Assembly (NCBI RefSeq): GCF_024138125.1
Contig: NZ_CP099993.1
Span: 2,418,001-2,482,000, forward strand
Length of the DNA stretch: 64,000 nt
Direction of reading: 5' to 3'
Origin: Halorussus salilacus
Lineage (GTDB): Archaea > Halobacteriota > Halobacteria > Halobacteriales > Haladaptataceae
The position numbers were made by a program, and so were the translations under genes. Every line of letters starts with the position of its first letter. Within the stretch, counting starts at the first letter, position 1. The notes under the pieces were generated by a model, which saw only the letters and a list, made by a program, of their open reading frames with translations, ran no database searches and had not been told where the DNA came from. Shown piece after piece: positions 8,981 to 16,063 of the stretch.

Positions 8981-9943
8981 ATGGAACACGTTACCGAGCG
9001 CATCACGCTCGCGCGCCTCCCGTCGGGCGTCGAGATAGCGACCACGGTCCACACCTACGACGGAACCGAGGACGGCCCGACGGTCTACGTCCAAGCGGCT
9101 CAGCACGGCCGCGAGGTCAACGGCACCGAGACCCTCCGGCGGGTCCACGACCGCCTGCTCGATTCGGACCTCTCGGGACGAATCGTCGCGGTGCCGGTCG
9201 CCGACCCGCTGACGTTCGACCGGGTCTCGTACACCACGCCCGAACAGCTCGACAGCGTGAACCCCAACATGAACCGCGTCTGGCCGGGCGACCCCGAGGG
9301 GACGCTCCACGAGCGCATGGCCGCCCGGCTGTGGGAGTACGCGCGCGAGGCCGACGCCATCGTCGACCTTCACACCGGGAGCCCCGACATGCTGACCCAT
9401 GTGGTGTTCATGGAGGGCCACGAGGGCTCGCGCAACCTCGCCGAGGCGTTCGGTAGCGACCTCCTGCTCTCCGAAGAGGCGGGCGACGACGCCGACGACG
9501 AGTGGGCGGCCCGCGACTTCGGCGGCAAGCTCCGGGTCGCCGCCAACGAGGAGGCCATTCCGACCATCACGCCCGAACTGGCCCACAGCAAGCAGATCGT
9601 CGAGGACGCGGTCGAGACGGGCGTCGTCGGGACGCTCAACGTCTTCCGACACCTCGGACTGCTCGACGAGTCGGTCGAAGCGAACGGCGACCCGACGCTC
9701 GCGCGCAACCACCTCGGCCGGGTCACCGCCGACGACTCGGGGCTGTTCCGGGCCGACCCCGACCACGCGGTCGGCGACGAGGTCGAGGCGGGCGAGTACC
9801 TCGGGACGCTGTACGACGCGACCACCTTCGAACCGCTCCAGGAGGCCCGCGCCGACAGGGACGGCATCCTCTACTCGCTCGCCCAGGAGGCGACGGTCAC
9901 CGCGGGCGACACCCTGCTGAACGTCGCGTGGCGACGCGAGTGA
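8981..9943 (+). CDS. Succinylglutamate desuccinylase/aspartoacylase-family zinc hydrolase
   Basis: A 320-residue protein of the AstE/AspA family (M14-like fold). Zinc ligands are visible as QHGREVNG (His42 and Glu45, HxxE) and the later histidine in ADAIVDLHTGSPD. The family removes acyl groups from amino-acid derivatives or acts as a carboxypeptidase-like deacylase. The C-terminal third (GLFRADPDHAVGDEVEAGEYLGTLYD) is the beta-rich biotinyl-like domain typical of these proteins. Start ATG 8981 is chosen because residues encoded upstream lack similarity. The in vivo substrate is unknown. A long tandem-repeat array begins 57 nt after the stop. Confidence 0.85.
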   Translation: MEHVTERITLARLPSGVEIATTVHTYDGTEDGPTVYVQAAQHGREVNGTETLRRVHDRLLDSDLSGRIVAVPVADPLTFDRVSYTTPEQLDSVNPNMNRVWPGDPEGTLHERMAARLWEYAREADAIVDLHTGSPDMLTHVVFMEGHEGSRNLAEAFGSDLLLSEEAGDDADDEWAARDFGGKLRVAANEEAIPTITPELAHSKQIVEDAVETGVVGTLNVFRHLGLLDESVEANGDPTLARNHLGRVTADDSGLFRADPDHAVGDEVEAGEYLGTLYDATTFEPLQEARADRDGILYSLAQEATVTAGDTLLNVAWRRE

Positions 9944-10000
9944 GCCGACTGCCACGTCACGATACGAACGCGGTCGTCGGCCGGGACGGCCGACGACCGC

Positions 10001-10575
10001 GAGGACCGCGAGTGCGACTCCGACTACCGCGAGGACCGCGAGTGCGACTCCGACTACCGCGAGGACCGCGAGTGCGACTCCGACTACCGCGACCACAGCG
10101 ACCGCAACTGCGACTCCGACTACCGCGACTCCGATAACCGAGACCGCGACCGCAAGGACCGCGACTACGACTCCGATAACCGAGACCGCGACCACAGCGA
10201 CCGCAACTGCGACTCCGACTACCGCGACTCCGATAACCGAGACCGCGACCGCAAGGACCGCAACTGCGACTCCGAGGACCGCGAGGACCGCGACCACGAC
10301 GACCGCGAGGACCGCGACAACCGAGACCGCGAGGACCGCGACTACGACTCCGATAACCGAGACCGCGACCACAGCGACCGCAACTGCGACTCCGACTACC
10401 GCGACTCCGATTACCGAGACCGCAAGGACCGCGACTACGACTCCGATAACCGAGACCGCGACCACAGCGACCGCAACTGCGACTCCGACTACCGCGACTC
10501 CGATAACCGAGACCGCGACAACCGAGACCGCGACCGAACCGCGACTACGACTCCGAGTACCGAGACCGCGACCGC
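10001..10575. repeat. Degenerate tandem-repeat array built from GACCGC-like trimers and hexamers
   Basis: The array opens with three exact 30-bp units (10001-10030, 10031-10060, 10061-10090). It then becomes a higher-order mosaic in which a block starting GACCACAGCGACCGCAACTG recurs at 10091, 10190, 10367 and 10460, spaced 99, 177 and 93 bp, all multiples of three. Two forward frames stay open throughout. One, in phase with the upstream hydrolase, would encode Asp/Arg-rich repeats. The other would encode Thr/Ala/Pro-rich repeats. Neither has an ATG, GTG or TTG after the upstream gene's stop. The minus strand is also open as a Val/Ala-rich string. I treat it as non-coding or a gene remnant. 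Confidence 0.85.
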
Positions 10576-10581
10576 ATCAAG

Positions 10582-10588
10582 ACTTATT
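10582..10588 (+). promoter_or_regulatory. TATA-like element of the PAS histidine kinase gene
   Basis: ACTTATT lies about 27 nt before ATG 10612, the spacing expected for a leaderless haloarchaeal transcript. It follows immediately after the repeat array. Confidence 0.5.
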
Positions 10589-10611
10589 CGCGTCGGTTCA
10601 CTAACTCGGGT

Positions 10612-13600
10612 ATGAGTAACCGGGCGGGAGGCTCCGAGTCGGCGTTCTGGGGGGACGCCGACGAATCAGAGGCTCTCCAGCGCTATCGGACCCTCGTGAA
10701 CGCCATCGACGACGGAATCTACCAGCTCGACCGCGACGGACACTTCGTCGCGGTCAACGAGGTCATCGTCGAGACGACGGGCTACACCCGCGAGGAGCTA
10801 CTCGGCGAACACGTCGCCATCCTTCTAGACGCCGAGGACGTTTCGGCCATCGAGCGCGAGATTCAGCGGCGGCTCGCGGGCTCGGGCGACGAAGCCGAGA
10901 CGCTCGAACTCGATATCCGGACCGCCGACGGCGACCGGATTCCCTGCGAGCTCCGACTCAACCTCCTCGTGGAGGACGGCGCGTTTCGCGGGACCATCGG
11001 CGTGGTTCGGGACGTCTCCGAGCGCAAGCGAGCCGAGCGGACGCTCACCGAACACGAACGCCGGATCGAACTCGAAAGCGACCTGACCGACCGGCTCCTC
11101 AAGACCAGCCCCGTCGGTATCGTGGTCCTCGACGGCGACGGAGCGGTCGAGGAGCTAAACGAACGCGCGCGGGAGATACTCGACGTTGCGGAGTCCGAAC
11201 GCGGGACCTACTCGCCCAGCGACAGGCCCGTCTACGACGAAGGCGGCCGACCGATTCCGGCAGACGAACATCCGTTCGCACGCGCACTGGAGACGGGAGA
11301 GCCGGTGTACGACCGGGTCCTGCAGGTCGAGCGGCCGGACGGCGAGCGCCGCTGGCTGTCGGTCAACGCCGAACCGATACCGAACGACGAGGGAGAAATC
11401 GAGCACGTCGTCACGACCGGTGAGGACATCACCGACATCAAGCAGCGCGAGCGCGAACTCGAAGCCGAACTGGGCGAGATATTCGGTCGAGTCACCGACG
11501 CGTTCTACGCGCTCGACGACGAGTGGCGGATCACCTACGCCAACGAGCGCGCCGAGGACCTGATCGACTACCGCGAGGAGGGACTGGTCGGTCAGGACTT
11601 CTGGGAGGTGTTCGAGTGGGCGGCCGACTCGACGCTCGGCGAGGAGTACCGGACCGCGATGGAGACTCAGGAACCGACCTCGTTCGAGTTCTACTACCCC
11701 GAACCGCTCGAATCGTGGTACGAGGTCCACGCCTACCCCTCCGAGACCGGACTGTCGGTGTACTTCCGGGACGTGACCGAGCGCAAGCGCCGCGAGCGCG
11801 AACTCGAGGAGTCAGAGCGCCGCTACCGGGCGCTGGTCGAGAACTTCCCGAACGGCGCGGTCGCGCTCGTCGACCGGGGACTCCGCTATCGGACCGTCGG
11901 CGGCGACCCCATCGTCGACGACGCCGCGGTCGAAGACCTCGAGGGACGACTGGTCGGTGACGCGCTCCCGCGGGAACTGGCCGACGAATTGGTCCCGCGA
12001 TACGAGGCCGCCCTCGGCGGCGAACTCGGCGCGTTCGAGACCGAATTAGACGGTCGCATCTACCAGATACGCATCGTTCCGGTCCGGGACGACGACGGCG
12101 AGGTGTTCGCCGCGCTCGGGATGTCCCAGGACGTCACCGAGCGCACCGAGCGCGAACGGGAACTCGAGGAGTATCGGTCGCGGTACCAGACGCTCATCGA
12201 GAACTTCCCGAACGGCGCGGTGGCGCTGGTCAACCGCGACCTCCGGTACGAGACCTTCGGGGGCACGCCCGAGGGGAGCGCCGACGTGACGAGAGGGGAA
12301 CTCGAAGGGGCCGCCCTCCGCGACGCGCTCCCGAGCGACCTCGCCGACGTGGTCGTCCCACGGTACGAGGCCGCCCTGAACGGCGAGACCGCCGAGGTCG
12401 AGACCACGCTCGGGGGCGAAGTCTACCAGTTCCACTTCGTCCCGGTCCGGGACGACGACGGCGAGGTGTTCGCCGCGCTCGGAATGTCCCAGAACGTCAC
12501 CGAGCAACGCGAGCGCGAGCGGTACCTCCGGGACGCCAAGGCGCAACTGGAGGCCGCGACCGAGGCGGGCGCGGTCGGGACGTGGGAGTGGCACATCCCC
12601 GAAGACGAGTTCGTCACGGGCGCTTCGTTCGCCCGGACGTTCGGAGTCGACCCCGAGGCGGCCCGCGAGGGCGTCTCTATCGACCGGATAGTCTCCGCCA
12701 TCCACGAGGACGACCGCGAGCGGATCGAGCGTCGAATCGAGGCGGTGATGGACGAATGCGGGGAGTACGAGGAGGAGTACCGGGTCTGGAACGCCGAGGG
12801 CGAACTTCGGTGGGTCGTGGCCCGCGGTCACGTCGAGTGCGACGAGGAGGGCGACCCGGTCACGTTCCCCGGTGCGCTCACCGACATCACGGAGCGAAAG
12901 CGCGCCGAGCAGGCGCTGCACGAGAGCGAGAAGCAACTCCGGACGCTCCTTCGGCTACTCCCCGTCGGGGTCATCGTCGCCGAGGACGGCGGGCGACTGG
13001 TCCAGAAGAACGACGCCGCCGAGGAGATATGGAGCGGGTTCGCCGAGGCCGACGCCGTGGCCGACTACGAGCGGTATCGGGGGTGGTGGCCCGAGTCCGG
13101 CGAGCAGGTCGCCCCCGAGGAGTGGCCGCTCGCCCGGGCGCTCCGGGGCGAGGAGATAACCGACTCTGAGGTCATCGAGATAGAGGGGTTCGACGGCGAG
13201 CACCGGACAGTGTTGTTCCACGCCATGCCGATTCGGAACGCGAGCGGCGACGTGACCCGGGCGGTCGTCACGATGATCGACGTCACCGAGCGCGAGGAGC
13301 GCCAGCAACGGTTGCAGGAGCAGAACGAGCGACTCGAATCGTTCGCGAGCATGCTCGCCCACGAACTCCGGAATCCCGTCACCATCGGGCAGATATACAG
13401 CCAACAGCTCCCCGACGAGGCCGACTCGGAGGCGGTCGGCTACGTGGCCGAGGCGTTCGACCGCATCGAGGACATGATAGACATCATGCTGATGATGACG
13501 CGGGGTCAGGAGGCGGTCGACGGGAGTTGCCCGGTGTCGCTGGCCGACGCCGCGGAAGACGCGTGGGACGAGATGGACCAGACGGGGCGGCTCCGGGTCG

Positions 13601-13947
13601 AAGCCACCGACCGGGTTCGGGGCGACGAGACGTACCTCCGGCACCTGTTTCGGAACCTGTTCGAGAACGCGGTCCAGCATGGCGGGACCGACGTGACCGT
13701 CGAGGTCGGCCGACTGCGCGACGGCTTCTACGTCGCCGACGACGGTTGCGGTATCCCGCCCGAGAAACGCGATGCGGTCTTCGAAGCGGGGTTCACGACC
13801 GCGAAGGACGCGGGCGGAACCGGACTGGGGCTAGCGTTCGTCGGCGAACTGGCCGAGGTGTACGAGTGGCGGTGTTCGGTGACCGAGAGCGCCGACGGCG
13901 GCGCGCGCTTCGAGTTCCGGGACGTCGAGTTCGTCTCGGACGAGTAA
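10612..13947 (+). CDS. Multi-PAS sensor histidine kinase (about seven PAS domains)
   Basis: An 1,111-residue cytoplasmic two-component kinase with no membrane segments. Seven PAS-type modules can be followed: about 24-135, 160-275, 283-395, 402-510, 520-630, 638-765 (PAS_3-like, TWEWHIPEDEF) and 770-900. A HisKA helix carries the phospho-acceptor in SMLAHELRNP (His917). The HATPase domain has LFRNLFENAVQHGG (N box), DDGCGIPPEKRD (G1) and GTGLGLAFVGEL (G2). PAS modules four and five are close duplicates, sharing ENFPNGAVALV and RDDDGEVFAALGMSQ. No response regulator is adjacent. The ligand or signal is unknown. Confidence 0.93.
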   Translation: MSNRAGGSESAFWGDADESEALQRYRTLVNAIDDGIYQLDRDGHFVAVNEVIVETTGYTREELLGEHVAILLDAEDVSAIEREIQRRLAGSGDEAETLELDIRTADGDRIPCELRLNLLVEDGAFRGTIGVVRDVSERKRAERTLTEHERRIELESDLTDRLLKTSPVGIVVLDGDGAVEELNERAREILDVAESERGTYSPSDRPVYDEGGRPIPADEHPFARALETGEPVYDRVLQVERPDGERRWLSVNAEPIPNDEGEIEHVVTTGEDITDIKQRERELEAELGEIFGRVTDAFYALDDEWRITYANERAEDLIDYREEGLVGQDFWEVFEWAADSTLGEEYRTAMETQEPTSFEFYYPEPLESWYEVHAYPSETGLSVYFRDVTERKRRERELEESERRYRALVENFPNGAVALVDRGLRYRTVGGDPIVDDAAVEDLEGRLVGDALPRELADELVPRYEAALGGELGAFETELDGRIYQIRIVPVRDDDGEVFAALGMSQDVTERTERERELEEYRSRYQTLIENFPNGAVALVNRDLRYETFGGTPEGSADVTRGELEGAALRDALPSDLADVVVPRYEAALNGETAEVETTLGGEVYQFHFVPVRDDDGEVFAALGMSQNVTEQRERERYLRDAKAQLEAATEAGAVGTWEWHIPEDEFVTGASFARTFGVDPEAAREGVSIDRIVSAIHEDDRERIERRIEAVMDECGEYEEEYRVWNAEGELRWVVARGHVECDEEGDPVTFPGALTDITERKRAEQALHESEKQLRTLLRLLPVGVIVAEDGGRLVQKNDAAEEIWSGFAEADAVADYERYRGWWPESGEQVAPEEWPLARALRGEEITDSEVIEIEGFDGEHRTVLFHAMPIRNASGDVTRAVVTMIDVTEREERQQRLQEQNERLESFASMLAHELRNPVTIGQIYSQQLPDEADSEAVGYVAEAFDRIEDMIDIMLMMTRGQEAVDGSCPVSLADAAEDAWDEMDQTGRLRVEATDRVRGDETYLRHLFRNLFENAVQHGGTDVTVEVGRLRDGFYVADDGCGIPPEKRDAVFEAGFTTAKDAGGTGLGLAFVGELAEVYEWRCSVTESADGGARFEFRDVEFVSDE

Positions 13948-13949
13948 GG

Positions 13950-15220
13950 TCACTCGAAGCGCCGGACGGTCTCGGCGACCACGCCGACCCCGATGTCGAG
14001 CGAGTCCTCGTCGATGTCGAAGTACGCGGTGTGGTGGCCCGCGGGGTTGCTCGCGCCGACGCCGAGGTAGGTCGCCTTCCCGCCCTCTTCTTGGACGCGA
14101 CGCACGAGATAGGAGGCGTCCTCGCTCCCGCCGAACTCCTTGCGCTCGCGTACCTCCTCGACGCCCGCGACGTTGCGGGCCGCCTCGGCCACCGCATCGA
14201 CCACCTCGTCGTCGGCCTCGAACGTCGTGGTCTTGCCGTAGAGGCTGGTCGAGAGGTCAACGTCGTGCATCTCGGCGGCCGCTTTCAGGACGCGCTCGGC
14301 GCGTTCGAGCATGTACTCGTTGAGGTCGGCGGTCCGGCCCCGGACCTCCACGCGCATCTCGGCGCGCTCGGCGATGACGTTCTGGGCGTTCGGCGAGTGG
14401 ACCGTCCCGACGTTGATGCGGGTCGCGCCGTCCTCGTGGCGCGGGATGGCGTAGAGGTTCTGGATTGCGGTCGCGGCCGCCTGGAGGGCGTTTCGGCCCT
14501 CGTTGGGTCGACCGCCAGCGTGGGCGGGGACGCCTTCGAAGGTCACGTCGAGTTTGGCGTTCGCCAGCGGGCGCTCGTAGCTCGCGACCACGGTGCCCGT
14601 TTCGAGCCCGAGACCGAGGTGGAGCGCGAGCAGGTAGTCCACGTCGGCGAGGTGGTCGGTCTCGCTCATCGGCTTGCCGCCCCGGCCGCCCTCCTCGGCG
14701 GGCTGGAAGAACAGCTTGAGGGTGCCGTCGAAGCCGCCGTTCTCGTCGAACTCGCGGGCGATGCCCACGCCGATGGCGGTGTGGCCGTCGTGGGCGCAGG
14801 CGTGCATCTCGTCGGGGTGGGTGCTGGCGAACCCCTCGCGGGCGGGCCGGTGGTCGTCGTCGGTCGCCTCCGCGCGCTCCAGCGCGTCCATGTCGATGCG
14901 CACCCCGACCGTGGGACCCGACTGGTCGCCGAACGCTCGTTCGGCGACCAGTCCGGTAATCCCGCCCATCCGGTCGAGGTACTCCCCGGGCGCGCCCTCC
15001 TCGCGGGCGCGTTCCATCGCGGCCTCGATCTCGTCGTCGCCGGGGAGCCGAGCCGGGAGTCGGCGACGAGCGCGTCGGGCCCGAGGTGAACGTCGAACCC
15101 GCGGTCGTCGAGCTCCTCGGCGACGAGCGCGGTCGTCCGGAACTCCTTCCACCCGGCCTCCGGCCGCGCGTGGAGGTCCCGGCGGAGCTCTGTCAGCGTC
15201 TGCTCGCGTGTCTGGGCCAT
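13950..15220 (-). pseudogene. M20-family amidohydrolase (aminoacylase/carboxypeptidase type), frameshifted
   Basis: Peptidase M20D-type metal hydrolase that would cleave N-acyl amino acids. The N-terminal part (MAQTREQTLTELRRDLHARP, from ATG 15220) and the remaining 360 or so residues are in different frames. Continuity breaks near 15040-15050. Adding one base to the G4 run at 15042-15045 (C4 on the coding strand) would join ADSRLGS to PGDDEIEAAMERA, which fits the family. Downstream, the catalytic motifs CAHDGHTA and FFQPAEEGGRGGKP look intact. The gene is either recently inactivated or carries a sequencing error in the homopolymer. It is convergent with the histidine kinase, with 2 nt between their ends. 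Confidence 0.85.
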
Positions 15221-15331
15221 GGGAGTGGTAGACACGGGTATCGGACAAAGCGATAGCGGTGGCGGCAAGCGACGGTAGCGCAGACGGGGACGAACGCGAA
15301 AACGGCGACGAAACGTCGGTCGGGAAGCGGT

Positions 15332-15592
15332 CTAACTGCGCGCCGTGGTGTACAGCAACGGCGCGACGACGAGCAACGCGATGCCGAGGAACTTGTAGTG
15401 AATCGGTGCCAGGCTGATGGGCGTCAGGAGGAATATCAGCCCGAACGTGATGGCGTTCAGCGACAGCACCTTCCGGGACCCCAGCGGAATCGCCCCCAGT
15501 ACCGAGAGGACGAACACCAACAGGAGCGCCTGCCCGACGTTGTACTGGGTCAGGAAGTCGTCGATCAGCGGCATCGGTACGAACTCGATCAT
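15332..15592 (-). CDS. Small membrane protein of unknown function (86 aa)
   Basis: I do not recognise a function. The protein has two or three hydrophobic segments (about residues 18-38, 47-62 and 66-82) and few charges. The start at 15592 is supported by a TATA-like CTTTAAAG on the minus strand (15621-15628) that predicts a transcript start about 6 nt upstream. An internal ATG at 15574 is possible. It is followed on the same strand by the frameshifted M20 gene and preceded by another small membrane protein, so the three may be loosely grouped. Confidence 0.7.
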   Translation of the reverse strand: MIEFVPMPLIDDFLTQYNVGQALLLVFVLSVLGAIPLGSRKVLSLNAITFGLIFLLTPISLAPIHYKFLGIALLVVAPLLYTTARS

Positions 15593-15644
15593 CGTTGTTC
15601 GAAACTCGACCCGAAATACCCTTTAAAGTTCCGCTATACCGCGG

Positions 15645-15863
15645 TCACTCGGTCGTCCCGCGGAAGTCGAGGGGTCGGATCCAGATGTACCAGATTGCGA
15701 CCATCGCGGTGAGGTAGCCGGTGAACCAGACCACCGAGCCCAGCGCCTCGTAGCCCGCCGCACTCAGCGCGTAGTGGGTGAGTCCCGGAACGAGGACGGC
15801 GACAGCGAGCGCCGCTCCGAACCGGACCTTCTCCGACCGGCCCATCACCGACCACCCCGGCAT
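15645..15863 (-). CDS. Small two-TM membrane protein of unknown function (72 aa)
   Basis: A short protein with two predicted membrane helices (about residues 15-33 and 44-63) and a charged end (IRPLDFRGTTE). The pattern RSEKVRFG followed by a hydrophobic helix looks like a conserved haloarchaeal membrane protein, but I cannot assign a function. The start may instead be the internal ATG at 15845, giving MGRSEKVRFG. It lies 52 nt upstream of the 86-residue membrane protein gene on the same strand. Confidence 0.65.
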   Translation of the reverse strand: MPGWSVMGRSEKVRFGAALAVAVLVPGLTHYALSAAGYEALGSVVWFTGYLTAMVAIWYIWIRPLDFRGTTE

Positions 15864-16030
15864 CGCTCGGTCATGTCCGACGGTTCGGACTCTACGAACG
15901 TGAACGCCTCGGTTCGCGTCGAAGGCGGTCTTCCCGGCGGGACTCGACCTGACAGTATGATTATATAATTGGTGACTATCTCGGATTTTACCATATATAG
16001 TCTATATATTAACTATACTAAGATATGGAA

Positions 16031-16041
16031 CGATTTATGTG
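16031..16041 (+). promoter_or_regulatory. TATA-like element upstream of the nuclease-domain protein
   Basis: CGATTTATGTG is centred about 27 nt before ATG 16064, predicting a leaderless transcript. The preceding 80 bp (15955-16030) are exceptionally AT-rich, with repeated TATATA motifs on both strands. Confidence 0.5.
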
Positions 16042-16063
16042 TCGAGACTTCCGGCGTTGAACC

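Noticed and set aside
10001-10090. CRISPR array from the three exact 30-bp repeats
   Set aside because: The units are directly adjacent with no spacers, and no cas genes are present.
8888-10465. 525-codon minus-strand reading frame rich in VAVAVVAV-type repeats
   Set aside because: It is the complement of the repeat array plus antisense of the AstE-like gene; the hydrophobic pattern follows from the repeat bases, and no start signal or family similarity supports it.
9995-10612. Asp/Arg-rich repeat protein as a gene
   Set aside because: The frame has no ATG, GTG or TTG between the upstream stop and the repeats; it could be translated only by read-through, so it is reported as a finding and not as a CDS.
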